A stretch of DNA of 33,297 nucleotides. Source: an uncultured Clostridia bacterium (GTDB lineage Bacteria > Bacillota > Clostridia > Christensenellales > Aristaeellaceae). A program made the position numbers and the translations under genes. How positions within the stretch are numbered: the stretch's first letter is position 1; each line of letters starts with the position of its first letter. Shown piece by piece: positions 8,543 to 15,792 of this stretch. The stretch is from assembly GCA_937906775.1 (NCBI GenBank), contig CALCUD010000079.1, positions 1 through 33,297 of the forward strand, read 5' to 3'. The notes beneath the pieces were generated by a model. It was not told the origin of the DNA and ran no database searches. It worked only from the letters and a program-made list of their open reading frames with translations.

Positions 8543-9355
8543 TCAGTCTTTCTTCCGGCTGACGATCATCAGATGTTCGCTGTGGGTCAGATAATCCTCT
8601 TTGTCGCAGTAGCGGACCGCATAATCGTACCAGGCTTCCCGGAGCTTCCGGGGAATTTGGGTCAGCATAGGCCGATAGGCGGCCAGAATGCTTTCCTGAC
8701 CGAAAACGGAAACCTGCTCCAGATCATCGAAGGACCCGAAATGTGCCTTTGCGTCCCGGACCGTCGTCATATAGCTCCAGGTGAAACTGTACATGCTCGT
8801 GCCCTCCCCGTTTGCGGCGATTTCATAGAACGTTTTTTCTTTTTCCATGAACAGGGTTTCGGGGATCTCGCGCATACCGTAGATCACGCCGCCAAACATC
8901 AGAATGAAGGAGCAGAACAGGAAACCATCCTTTTTGAGGACCCGTTTGGCTTCCCGGATGGCCTGCAGGCGTGAACTTTCTTCCATCAGATGATAGAGCG
9001 GTCCCATCAGGAACACAATATCAAAGCTTTCGTCCGGAAAGCGGGAAAGATCCAGCGCGTTTCCCTGCACTGCGGTGATACGGGTTTTATACTGTGCCGC
9101 TTTCTTTTTCGCGAAACGCACGTTTCCGTCGCTCAGATCCAGCAGCGTGACATCGTGGCCTTTTCGTGCCCAGTGGATGGAATAATGCCCCGGACCGCCG
9201 CCGATGTCCAGGATCCGGTCGCCGGGCCTGATGAACCGGTCCATCATCCGGACCGTGATCTGCTTTTCGGCGGTGTTTCTTTTCTGCAGCCGGTCCCATT
9301 CGTATTTCGGATTCTCGTTGTAATGCGCGCGGATCTCATCGACCATTTCCTTCAC
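8543..9355 (-). CDS. Class I SAM-dependent methyltransferase
   Basis: Transfers a methyl group from S-adenosylmethionine to an unknown small molecule or macromolecule. Motif I ILDIGGGPGHYS (about 48-59) is a Rossmann-fold SAM site, followed by the acidic LLDLSD loop (motif II, about 72) and DIVFLMGPLYHL (motif IV, about 112-123). It resembles the ubiquinone/menaquinone methyltransferase fold (Methyltransf_11/25). Start choice: an AAGGAG lies 9 bases before GTG 9355 but directly abuts TTG 9364, so 9355 fits best; ATG 9346 is another option. It converges on the NUDIX gene and lies 46 bases downstream of an acetyltransferase on the same strand, so the two may be co-transcribed. Confidence 0.88.
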   Translation of the reverse strand: MKEMVDEIRAHYNENPKYEWDRLQKRNTAEKQITVRMMDRFIRPGDRILDIGGGPGHYSIHWARKGHDVTLLDLSDGNVRFAKKKAAQYKTRITAVQGNALDLSRFPDESFDIVFLMGPLYHLMEESSRLQAIREAKRVLKKDGFLFCSFILMFGGVIYGMREIPETLFMEKEKTFYEIAANGEGTSMYSFTWSYMTTVRDAKAHFGSFDDLEQVSVFGQESILAAYRPMLTQIPRKLREAWYDYAVRYCDKEDYLTHSEHLMIVSRKKD

Positions 9356-9401
9356 GGTTTTCAACTCCTTTTTTCGGGAAACCGCCGCTTTTCCGCGGGG
9401 T

Positions 9402-9974
9402 TTATCCGTTCTGTAAGGCTTTCTCTTTCATATATTCGTCCCGTAATGCCGCCCGCATGACGATGTCCACGATTCCCTGATTGTTCCGTCCGTGCTGACG
9501 CAGACAGCCTTCGTATTTCATTCCCGCTTTCTCCATGACCCGGCCGGATGCCGGATTGTTGACATCGTGGGCGGCGGCGATCCGCAGGAAACCGACGTCA
9601 AACAGATAATCCATGACGGCGGAGAGCGCCTCCGGCATGATCCCCCGGCGCCACAGGGAGCGGCTCATGCAGTAGCCGATCACGGCTTCGGATACGTTGT
9701 CTTTGATCTCGACCACTGAAATATTACCGATGGGCTCATCTTTTTCTTTCAGCGTGATGGCCCAGTTGTAATACTCCGGTTCGCTGTAGTGTCCGACCCA
9801 GGCCGTCAGCAGGGACGCTGTGACTTCGGCGGAGGAATGCGGCGGCCAGGTCAGAAACTTTGTGACTTCCGGATCGCAGGCCCAGTTATTGTACATGGCG
9901 GGCGCGTCCTCCGGCCGGAAGGGGCGGAGGATCAGACGGTCGGTGGTCAGGACTTTGGTTCCGGTGTGGTGCAT
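9402..9974 (-). CDS. GNAT acetyltransferase, RimJ/RimL-like
   Basis: Predicted acetyl-CoA-dependent N-acetyltransferase (190 aa) of the RimJ/RimL branch. Visible features are TDRLILRPFRPEDA at the N-terminus (about 11-24), an IGYCMSRSLWRRGIMPEAL acetyl-CoA loop (about 99-117) and NxxSxRVMEKAGMKYEG (about 141-157). This family covers ribosomal-protein acetylation but also many resistance and metabolite acetyltransferases. A strong AAAGGAGG precedes ATG 9974. No separate promoter is visible between this start and the terminator hairpin at 10009-10038. Expression therefore seems to depend on read-through from an upstream promoter and small ORF, which suggests inducible attenuation. Confidence 0.88.
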   Translation of the reverse strand: MHHTGTKVLTTDRLILRPFRPEDAPAMYNNWACDPEVTKFLTWPPHSSAEVTASLLTAWVGHYSEPEYYNWAITLKEKDEPIGNISVVEIKDNVSEAVIGYCMSRSLWRRGIMPEALSAVMDYLFDVGFLRIAAAHDVNNPASGRVMEKAGMKYEGCLRQHGRNNQGIVDIVMRAALRDEYMKEKALQNG

Positions 9975-10008
9975 GGGGAAAACCTCCTTTACGGATATGA
10001 TGATATAT

Positions 10009-10038
10009 AAAAAATCCTCCGCCGTGACGGCGGAGGAT
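10009..10038 (-). terminator. Terminator/attenuator upstream of the acetyltransferase
   Basis: An 11-bp perfect stem (10038-10028 with 10024-10014, minus strand) and a 3-base loop, followed by a run of six T (10014-10009). It lies between a 35-codon ORF and the acetyltransferase ribosome binding site. Confidence 0.85.
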
Positions 10039-10057
10039 CTGATATCGCTGGAATACG

Positions 10058-10165
10058 CTACTCCTCATCCGGCCCGGCTGAAATCATACGGGAAAGAACC
10101 GTCCATACAGATACAGGCATGGAAGGCATATTATTCCGTTCAGCATTCAGCCGGCAGACGAACAT
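10058..10165 (-). CDS. 35-codon leader ORF (candidate leader peptide)
   Basis: Starts at ATG 10165 with a perfect AAAGGAG 8 bases upstream and ends at TAG 10060-10058, 20 bases before the terminator stem. The peptide begins MFVCRLNAERNN and ends SAGPDEE; it has no signal peptide or known motif. It sits directly behind a consensus-like promoter and in front of a terminator that precedes an acetyltransferase gene. That arrangement is typical of leader peptides controlling resistance genes by ribosome stalling. It could also be an independent small protein with its own terminator. Confidence 0.6.
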   Translation of the reverse strand: MFVCRLNAERNNMPSMPVSVWTVLSRMISAGPDEE

Positions 10166-10198
10166 GGCGCGCACTCCTTTCATCAGGTTTGTGCGGAC

Positions 10199-10226
10199 TT
10201 TATCACAGGGGAAACGTGTTTGTCAA
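10199..10226 (-). promoter_or_regulatory. Promoter of leader ORF/acetyltransferase unit
   Basis: Minus-strand TTGACA (10226-10221), a 16-base spacer and GATAAA (10204-10199) preceded by TGT (extended -10). Transcription should begin near 10192, giving a short leader before ATG 10165. Confidence 0.7.
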
Positions 10227-10259
10227 CACTTTTTTTCGGGGAAGAGAATTCTTTTCAGG

Positions 10260-10730
10260 TTATTCCTTCGGAAAACTGTAGAGCAGCTCGATATAGCAGC
10301 CCATCGCCGCGGTGCAGTCAAAATAGGCGTAGGCGCCGCTTGCGTCTCCGTAATAGCCGAACTGGACCAGTTCGTATCCGGCGGCTTTCATGGCGTCGAT
10401 CCCTTTCCGGATGTCCGGGACCTGATAGCCGTAGTGATGGATTCCGTCGCCGTGCTTTTCAAGATGATCGCGCCAGGTGGACTGCGCCGCGTTCGGTTCG
10501 ATCAGCTCCAGCTGAATGTTCGGAAGGTCGAAGAAAGCCAGCTTGCTGTTGGCCTCCGGCGCGGGCTGACCGCGGTATTCGGTCTTGCAGATCGCGTATT
10601 CGCCGCACCAGCGGGCTTCGGGCTCCTCCACGCCGAGGAATTCCGCCCATTTTTTCTTTGCGCTTTCGATATCGGCGGTGATCATGCCGACCTGGCAGGG
10701 AACGGATACACCGAGAATGCTTTTCAACAT
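10260..10730 (-). CDS. VOC family protein (glyoxalase/epimerase-like)
   Basis: A 156-aa protein with the paired beta-alpha-beta-beta-beta halves of the vicinal-oxygen-chelate superfamily. Features are a GMITADIESAKKKWAEFLGV start of module 1 (about 15-34), LELIEPN mid-protein, GIHHYGYQVPDI at the start of module 2 (about 95-106) and the metal-ligand-like IELLYSFP at the end. The pattern resembles methylmalonyl-CoA epimerase or dioxygenase-type members, but substrate cannot be assigned. ATG 10730 has AGGAGG just upstream. It has its own promoter and is probably monocistronic. Confidence 0.83.
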   Translation of the reverse strand: MLKSILGVSVPCQVGMITADIESAKKKWAEFLGVEEPEARWCGEYAICKTEYRGQPAPEANSKLAFFDLPNIQLELIEPNAAQSTWRDHLEKHGDGIHHYGYQVPDIRKGIDAMKAAGYELVQFGYYGDASGAYAYFDCTAAMGCYIELLYSFPKE

Positions 10731-10769
10731 AAAAAAACCTCCTGTCAAATGGGATTTTCCTTTAGGACT

Positions 10770-10798
10770 ATGATACCCGCGGGAAAAGAATGGCGCAA
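10770..10798 (-). promoter_or_regulatory. Promoter of the VOC gene
   Basis: Minus-strand TTGCGC (10798-10793), a 17-base spacer and TATCAT (10775-10770), about 40 bases before the start codon. Confidence 0.6.
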
Positions 10799-10858
10799 GA
10801 GGAAAAGAGATTTTTTCTATTTTTTCACAGACTGCGGGCGGAGCGGCGGGAATGCGGA

Positions 10859-11275
10859 TCAGAGATCTTCTGCGTCCAGGACCGGGATGCCGGCGTTCCG
10901 GACTGCTGCGGCAAAAATCCCCTGACCGGGGATTTTCCGGCCTGCGAAGGATCCGTCATAGATCTCGCGGACGCCGCAGCTGGGACTCCGGGATTGCAGG
11001 ATGCACAGTTCCGCCCCCTGTTCCTTCAGGATCCTCAACGCGATTTCAGCCCCGCGGCGGAACGCGTCATCGACGTTCCGCCTGTCTCCGGTCATGACTG
11101 TGCCGTTCACGATCTCAGCCGGGACGCGCGGAACCGGAAGTCCGCCGAGGACCTCGGGACAGACCGGGATCACAGTGTGCCCTTCCAGATAGCGGAGGAC
11201 TTTTTCATTGCGGTTGTTTCCGCCGTTGTATTTGCAGTTTTCACCCAGCAGACAGGCGCTTACGGCAATTTTCAT
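10859..11275 (-). CDS. DUF523 family protein (YbbK-like)
   Basis: A conserved 138-aa cytoplasmic protein of unknown biochemical role. It has the full DUF523 signature: SACLLGENCKYNG at the N-terminus (C8, C14), VCPEVLGGLPVPRVPAE (C39) and QSRSPSCG (C100). The conserved cysteines could bind a metal or iron-sulfur cluster; this is inference. ATG 11275 is preceded by AAGGAGG. It lies 52 bases downstream of an EamA transporter on the same strand and is probably co-transcribed with it. Confidence 0.9.
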   Translation of the reverse strand: MKIAVSACLLGENCKYNGGNNRNEKVLRYLEGHTVIPVCPEVLGGLPVPRVPAEIVNGTVMTGDRRNVDDAFRRGAEIALRILKEQGAELCILQSRSPSCGVREIYDGSFAGRKIPGQGIFAAAVRNAGIPVLDAEDL

Positions 11276-11327
11276 AAGGGGAGGACGCCTCCTTGCGACG
11301 GGAGTTGGCCGGGAAATACGAAGCCGG

Positions 11328-12254
11328 TCAGGCGTTCCGGATGCCGGAACGGTTTTTCCGGATCTCCAGGACCGAATAATAAATCACGCCGATGATGACG
11401 ATCACGCCGCCGATGATCTGCATCGCGACCGGATATTCCCCGAACATAAAGACGGCTGCGACGCTGGCGACGACAGGCTGGCACAGCTTGGTGGCGGAAA
11501 CAAAGGCCGGGGAAAAGTATTTCAGGCACCAGCTGTAGGCGGAATGCCCCAGAATATTGCAGACAAGCGCGAGGATCAGACCAATCAGAACGGTTTTCCA
11601 TCCTCCGGCCGTGAAGGGCTGACCGGTGACGAATGTGATCAGCCCGAGCGTTGCGGCGCAGAAGGCGTAGACAATATAGGTGTAAACCGTTGTGCTGGTG
11701 CCGGTGCGGACCACGCGTCCCAGGAGCGTATAGGCGGCGATGCCGACAGCGGCAACCAGCGCCAGAATATCCCCGTACAGGTTGCTGCCGGCGGACTTTG
11801 AATCGGAAAATGCGATGAGGGCGCTGCCGATCATCGTAACCAGGATGGCGAGAATGGCTTTTCCCTCCAGACGTCCTTTCAGGAAGACGCAGTAGCCGAT
11901 GGCGACCCAGACCACCTCCGTGGAGACCAGGACGGTGGAACTGGCTATGGAGGTATGCTTCAGAGATTCAAACCATGTCGCAAAATGGATCGCCAGAAAG
12001 ATCCCGCTGACGGCGGACATCAGTACGGTCCGCTTCGGAAGAGTCAGCAGCTCTGTGCGGTATGTTCTTTTGCCCCAGACAACGGGTGAAAGCAGCAGAA
12101 CGGTACAGATCAGGCGCCAGGTCGCAAGCACCACGGAAGGCGCGTCGGACTGACGGATGATCAGGGAAGAAGCCGCGCAGCCGAAGATCGCGATGATATC
12201 GACAAGCATCGGATGACGTTCGAAGAATTTCAATTCGGGGTCCTCCGGATTCAT
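11328..12254 (-). CDS. EamA/DMT family transporter
   Basis: A membrane protein of 308 aa with about ten hydrophobic helices arranged as two EamA repeats (about 17-150 and 160-295). The second repeat ends with the usual GEYPVAMQIIGGVIVIIGVI helix. Members export or import metabolites such as amino acids, nucleosides or drugs; substrate is not predictable. The short N-terminus is charged and the C-terminus ends in a basic tail, typical for the drug/metabolite transporter superfamily. The ribosome binding site is weak (GGAA). A TGATATAAT extended -10 lies 25 bases upstream of the start. The DUF523 gene follows in the same direction. Confidence 0.9.
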   Translation of the reverse strand: MNPEDPELKFFERHPMLVDIIAIFGCAASSLIIRQSDAPSVVLATWRLICTVLLLSPVVWGKRTYRTELLTLPKRTVLMSAVSGIFLAIHFATWFESLKHTSIASSTVLVSTEVVWVAIGYCVFLKGRLEGKAILAILVTMIGSALIAFSDSKSAGSNLYGDILALVAAVGIAAYTLLGRVVRTGTSTTVYTYIVYAFCAATLGLITFVTGQPFTAGGWKTVLIGLILALVCNILGHSAYSWCLKYFSPAFVSATKLCQPVVASVAAVFMFGEYPVAMQIIGGVIVIIGVIYYSVLEIRKNRSGIRNA

Positions 12255-12278
12255 AGAGTTTCCGCTGAAAGCACCCGG

Positions 12279-12287
12279 ATTATATCA
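12279..12287 (-). promoter_or_regulatory. Extended -10 promoter of the EamA operon
   Basis: Minus-strand TGA-TATAAT (12287-12279), a perfect extended -10. No good -35 is visible, which is acceptable with TGn. Confidence 0.6.
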
Positions 12288-12366
12288 CAGGCTGCGCCGA
12301 AAAGATACGATCCGGTAACGGAGAAACGCGATTCCGGGGTTTTTTCAATGTATTTTCCCCCGGGAG

Positions 12367-12377
12367 TATGATATACT
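12367..12377 (+). promoter_or_regulatory. Possible extended -10 promoter of the SGNH gene
   Basis: TATGATATACT, giving TGA-TATACT as an extended -10, about 58 bases before the SGNH start. The -35 is weak. Confidence 0.45.
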
Positions 12378-12435
12378 GTTCCGGAAAGAAAACGCAGGGC
12401 AGTTCAGCCGGAACGCGCGATGCGGGAGGAAAGTC

Positions 12436-12993
12436 ATGAAACAGATCATTCTGCTGGGAGATTCCGTCCGGATGCAGTATCAACAGTCCGTGAGAGAAAA
12501 GCTGGCCGATATCGCTGAAATCAGCGGACCGGAGGAGAACGGCCGCTGGAGCGGGTATACGCTCAATTCGCTGCGGTTCTGGCTTCCGGGAATGCCCTCT
12601 CCGGATCTGGTGCAATGGAACGCCGGACTGTGGGACATGGGGGACGATTATCAGGAGGGCCGGCACTTCTATCCGCTCGATCTGTATGAGGAAACCTGTC
12701 ACCGGATCTGCCGGGTGCTCCGGAAGATTACCGGGAAGCCGGATCTGCCGATCGTGATCGCGACAACGACGCCCACGATGCATGGCGATCACGGAGATAT
12801 TCTGCTGTACAACGATATTCTGAAAAAAGTGGCCGCCGAGGAAAACGCGTCGGTCAATGACCTTTATGCGGTGGTTTCTCCCGCGAAAGCCGAAATGATC
12901 GGAGAGGATCACATCCATCTGACGCCGGCAGGCGTGGAGGCTGTGGCCGGACAGACCGCGAAGGTCCTCCGGACGCTTCTGACGGAAAACTGA
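12436..12993 (+). CDS. SGNH/GDSL-family hydrolase
   Basis: Predicted serine esterase or acyl hydrolase, cytoplasmic (no signal peptide), 185 aa. The GDS block is right at the N-terminus (LLGDSVR, nucleophile S10). Block III asparagine is at N62 (VQWNAGLWD) and the catalytic D158-x-x-H161 is in EDHIHLT near the C-terminus. Substrate may be an acetylated sugar or lipid; unknown. ATG 12436 has GGAGG 6-7 bases upstream. A terminator with seven T follows, so it is a single-gene unit. Nearby genes do not reveal the substrate. Confidence 0.87.
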   Translation: MKQIILLGDSVRMQYQQSVREKLADIAEISGPEENGRWSGYTLNSLRFWLPGMPSPDLVQWNAGLWDMGDDYQEGRHFYPLDLYEETCHRICRVLRKITGKPDLPIVIATTTPTMHGDHGDILLYNDILKKVAAEENASVNDLYAVVSPAKAEMIGEDHIHLTPAGVEAVAGQTAKVLRTLLTEN

Positions 12994-13002
12994 AGAATAC
13001 CG

Positions 13003-13037
13003 ACCGGTCCGGCGTGAAAGCGCAGGCCGGTTTTTTT
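13003..13037 (+). terminator. Intrinsic terminator of the SGNH gene
   Basis: ACCGG (13003-13007) pairs with CCGGT (13027-13031), with further inner pairing, followed by seven T (13031-13037). Confidence 0.7.
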
Positions 13038-13072
13038 CGTTTCCCGGCATCGGGGACTCTACGCTGCGTGGA

Positions 13073-13101
13073 TAGACAACCGCCGTTTCCGGGGGTATGC
13101 T
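13073..13101 (+). promoter_or_regulatory. Promoter of the XRE/SOR-like regulator
   Basis: TAGACA (13073-13078), a 17-base spacer and TATGCT (13096-13101), about 80 bases before the start codon. Confidence 0.55.
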
Positions 13102-13181
13102 TGATCCGGACTGAAACAGAAACGGCACGGAGCGGCCTGGGCTTCATGCTCCGGAGATTTGTCAGGGGAGGAAAGATCCTT

Positions 13182-13808
13182 ATGAACCGTTACGCGACAG
13201 GTGCGATGATCCGTCAGCTCCGGGAGGAGAAGGGCATGAATCAGGCAGATCTTGCCCGGATCCTGTTTGTGAGCGACAAAACTGTGTCCAAGTGGGAAAC
13301 CGGGAAGGGGTATCCCGATATTTCCCTGATCGAACCGCTGGCTGCCGCGCTGGGCGTATCCGCGACAGAACTGCTGGCCGGGGAATGTATTCAGAACCGG
13401 AACCGCGGTGCGAACATGGAACGGTGCAGAATATATGTCTGTCCCGTTTGCGGCAATGTGATCACCGCGGTCGGCGAAAGTATGATCAGCTGCTGCGGAT
13501 TAACGCTTCCGGCACAGGAGGCGGAGGAGCCGGATGAAGCGCACACCCCGCGGATCGAACCGGCAGAGGATGAGATTTATGTCACGCTGCCCCATGAAAT
13601 GAGCAAAAGTCATTATATTTCCTTTATCGCAGCGATTACCTGGAACGGCTATCAGATTGTGAAACTTTATCCGGAGGGGAACGCGGAGGCGCGTTTCAAA
13701 GTCTCCGGAATCCGGACTCTGTGCTGGTATTGCAATCATCACGGCCTTTTTGCTGTTCCGATGGGAAGAAAACGGGCGAGCTTCGCCGGCATGAACGGTG
13801 AGCGGTAA
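13182..13808 (+). CDS. XRE-family regulator fused to a desulfoferrodoxin-like iron module
   Basis: 208 aa with three parts. (1) An XRE helix-turn-helix at 8-66, with the recognition helix region SDKTVSKWETG. (2) A desulforedoxin-like knuckle, CPVCGN at 87-92 and CC at 104-105 (C87, C90, C104, C105), matching the FeS4 site of desulfoferrodoxin. (3) A superoxide-reductase domain with all five iron ligands recognisable by motif: H121 (EAHTPRIE), H138 and H144 (PHEMSKSHYI), C184 and H187 (CNHHG). The catalytic lysine next to the first histidine is alanine here (A120). So the protein looks like an iron-based redox sensor rather than an enzyme (inference). GGGAGG precedes ATG 13182. It is flanked by terminators and so probably transcribed alone. 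Confidence 0.85.
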   Translation: MNRYATGAMIRQLREEKGMNQADLARILFVSDKTVSKWETGKGYPDISLIEPLAAALGVSATELLAGECIQNRNRGANMERCRIYVCPVCGNVITAVGESMISCCGLTLPAQEAEEPDEAHTPRIEPAEDEIYVTLPHEMSKSHYISFIAAITWNGYQIVKLYPEGNAEARFKVSGIRTLCWYCNHHGLFAVPMGRKRASFAGMNGER

Positions 13809-13819
13809 AGATCCGGGAC

Positions 13820-13850
13820 CGGAGGCGGTATTGACTTCCGCCTCCGTTTC
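13820..13850 (+). terminator. Intrinsic terminator of the XRE/SOR gene
   Basis: A 9-bp perfect stem (13820-13828 with 13838-13846), a 9-base loop and a T-rich tail. The promoter of the next gene is embedded in its loop and 3' side. Confidence 0.8.
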
Positions 13851-13859
13851 TGTTATTCT
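13831..13859 (+). promoter_or_regulatory. Promoter of the ABC-F leader
   Basis: TTGACT (13831-13836), a 17-base spacer and TATTCT (13854-13859). Transcription would start near 13866, giving a 200-base leader before the ABC-F start at 14067. Confidence 0.6.
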
Positions 13860-13865
13860 CTGTCC

Positions 13866-14066
13866 ATTCAGGGAAAGGCAGGAATTTTCGGAAGCATGAG
13901 AATGAACGGTTGACATACGGGATAAGAAACAGCGTCCGGCGCTGACGGCCGGGATGCGTATGTTTGTTATGCCGTGTGGGACCGTGCTGAAGAAGGCTGC
14001 CCTGAACGGCATATTTTCTTTTTTGACACACGGCTCCTCCGCGGCTGAGAACGGAGGCGTTTTTTT
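13866..14066 (+). promoter_or_regulatory. Attenuator leader of the ABC-F gene
   Basis: A 200-base leader with several exclusive structures. Hairpin 1 is at 13930-13944 (5 bp). Segment 13968-13975 pairs perfectly with 14006-14013 (8 bp), followed by an 11-base T-rich run (terminator-like). Overlapping segment 13971-13978 pairs perfectly with 14027-14034 (8 bp), so the two pairings cannot coexist. A last stem, 14036-14041 with 14052-14057, is followed by seven T and buries the only GGAGG before ATG 14067. Such switching is known for macrolide/lincosamide-inducible genes; the trigger here is not known. Confidence 0.7.
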
Positions 14067-14070
14067 ATGA
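13954..14070 (+). CDS. Candidate 38-codon uORF overlapping the ABC-F start
   Basis: Reads from ATG 13954 (alternatives ATG 13960 or 13969) through the whole attenuator to TGA 14068-14070, which overlaps the ABC-F ATG as ATGA. The peptide begins MRMFVMPCGTVLKKAALNG. A ribosome on this frame would cover both terminator stems, and termination at ATGA could couple translation to the resistance gene. The weakness is the start: there is no clear Shine-Dalgarno. A five-codon ORF (13896-13913) precedes it. Confidence 0.4.
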   Translation: MRMFVMPCGTVLKKAALNGIFSFLTHGSSAAENGGVFL

Positions 14071-15740
14071 ATCACGAATTGATCCTGGAAGCTGTCGGGA
14101 TCCGGAAAAATCTCGGACAGAGGCTGCTGCTCGATCTGGACAGAATCTGCGTCTGTCAGGGCGAACGGATCGGGCTGATCGGTGAAAACGGGGCGGGGAA
14201 AAGCACTTTGCTCCGGATCCTCGCAGGCGAGGAGAAAGCGGACGCGGGACAGATCCGGATTTTCGGGAGCTATGCCATGATCCGGCAGATGGGCGGAACT
14301 GACGGGCCGATCAGCGACAGGCTGAGATCGGAATTCCGCACGGAAGAGGACGCGTCCTTTCTTTCGGGCGGGGAACAGACGCGCCGGAGAATCGCGTCCG
14401 CATTCTCGGAAGAGACATCCATTCTTTTTGCGGATGAACCGACCACCGATCTGGATGCCGCGGGGATCGAGCTGCTGAAGAAATATCTGCAGGCGCGAAA
14501 GGGTGCGCTGATTCTGGTCAGCCATGACCGGGCGCTGCTGGACCTGCTCTGTACCCGGATCTGGCAGCTGGAGGACGGGAAGATCACCGATTTTTCGGGA
14601 AACTACAGCGCCTGGCGGAACGAGCAGGAGTGCCGCAGGAATTTCATGCAGGACGAGTATGACAAATACCGTCAGGAAAAAGCCCGCATTCAGGCGTCCA
14701 TCCAGAAAATGGCTGAAAAGAGCCAGCAGATTAAAAAAGCCCCGAGCCGGATGGGAAACAGCGAGGCCCGGCTGCATACACGCGAGGCGACGAACGCCGT
14801 TTTCCGGGTCAGCCGTGCCAAGGGTACCTTGCAGACACGGCTGGATAAACTGGAGAAAAAGGAACGTCCGCGGGATCTGCCCGATATCAGTATGAACTTC
14901 GGGACAGTGACGCCAATCGGCGCGAGAAACGCGCTGAGCTGTGACGGGATCCGTCTCCGTGCAGGCGGACGCACGCTGATCGACGGCGGAAGTCTTTGCG
15001 TCCCGACCGGCGGACGGACTGCGCTGCTGGGGGAGAACGGCTGCGGTAAATCAACCCTGTTGCGGCTGCTGCGGGATGAGAAAGCCTGCGCGGAGGGAAT
15101 CTCTTTCACAGGAAGGATCCGCCGCAACCCCGCGGCCCGGATTGGTTTGTTTGACCAGGATCACACCCTGGCTCTTGACCTGAGCAAAAGCGCTCTGGAG
15201 AACGCAATCTGTGACGCCGTTACAGATGAAAGCACCGTACGGACTACTTTCGCGCGCCTAAATCTGCGCGGGGAGGATGTGTTCAAGCCTGTCGGCGTCC
15301 TTTCGGGCGGCGAACGGGCCAAGACGGCGCTGGTCAAGCTGCTCGTGTCCGATCTGAATGTCCTGCTGCTGGATGAACCGACGAACCATCTGGATGTTTT
15401 TACGATGGAGGCTCTGGAAAAGCTGCTGCAGGAATACGCGGGCACGATCCTGTTTGTCAGCCATGACCGCACTTTTGTTTCGAATATCGCGACGAGGATC
15501 GTCCGCCTTGAGAATGCCGGGCTCGAATCATTCGACGGAACGCTTTGCCAGCTTGAAGAACGGGAAAAAGCGGATCGGGAAGCGGAACAGGTGAAAATCG
15601 AGATCTCCACGCTGCAGATGCGAATGGCCGCGCTGGCTTCACGCATGTCCCAGCCGAAAAAAGGCGACGATCCGCTGCGGCTGAACGCGGAGTATGAGGA
15701 AATGGCGCTGAAACTGCGCGAGATCAAATCGCGGATGTGA
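14067..15740 (+). CDS. ABC-F ribosomal-protection ATPase (antibiotic-resistance type)
   Basis: Two ABC domains in 557 aa with no membrane helices. Domain 1: Walker A GENGAGKST (39-47), LSGGEQTRRRIA (about 101) and Walker B ADEPTTDLD (about 122-130). Interdomain linker (about 185-265) carrying KAPSRMGNSEARLH, the sequence seen in Vga/Lsa/VmlR-type resistance proteins. Domain 2: GENGCGKST (about 322), LSGGERAKT (about 411) and LLLDEPTNHLD (about 433). The C-terminal tail is charged. Such proteins enter the ribosomal E site and dislodge lincosamides, pleuromutilins, streptogramin A or similar drugs. Its leader and the adjacent TipAS regulator support an antibiotic-response role. Which drug is not predictable. 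The GGAGG lies inside a hairpin 10 bases before the start. Confidence 0.88.
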   Translation: MNHELILEAVGIRKNLGQRLLLDLDRICVCQGERIGLIGENGAGKSTLLRILAGEEKADAGQIRIFGSYAMIRQMGGTDGPISDRLRSEFRTEEDASFLSGGEQTRRRIASAFSEETSILFADEPTTDLDAAGIELLKKYLQARKGALILVSHDRALLDLLCTRIWQLEDGKITDFSGNYSAWRNEQECRRNFMQDEYDKYRQEKARIQASIQKMAEKSQQIKKAPSRMGNSEARLHTREATNAVFRVSRAKGTLQTRLDKLEKKERPRDLPDISMNFGTVTPIGARNALSCDGIRLRAGGRTLIDGGSLCVPTGGRTALLGENGCGKSTLLRLLRDEKACAEGISFTGRIRRNPAARIGLFDQDHTLALDLSKSALENAICDAVTDESTVRTTFARLNLRGEDVFKPVGVLSGGERAKTALVKLLVSDLNVLLLDEPTNHLDVFTMEALEKLLQEYAGTILFVSHDRTFVSNIATRIVRLENAGLESFDGTLCQLEEREKADREAEQVKIEISTLQMRMAALASRMSQPKKGDDPLRLNAEYEEMALKLREIKSRM

Positions 15741-15792
15741 ATCCGGAACCCGGATAAGGGACGGGCAGCGGGCGAAATTCAGCGGGATCCGG

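Noticed and set aside
10009..10226. T-box or S-box riboswitch before the acetyltransferase
   Set aside because: No T-box sequence, no specifier loop and no SAM-binding motif. The only structures are a leader ORF and a plain terminator.
13910..13915. TTGACA as promoter of the ABC-F gene
   Set aside because: No -10 lies at 16-18 bases (bases 13933-13938 are CGTCCG). TTGACT-17-TATTCT upstream fits better.
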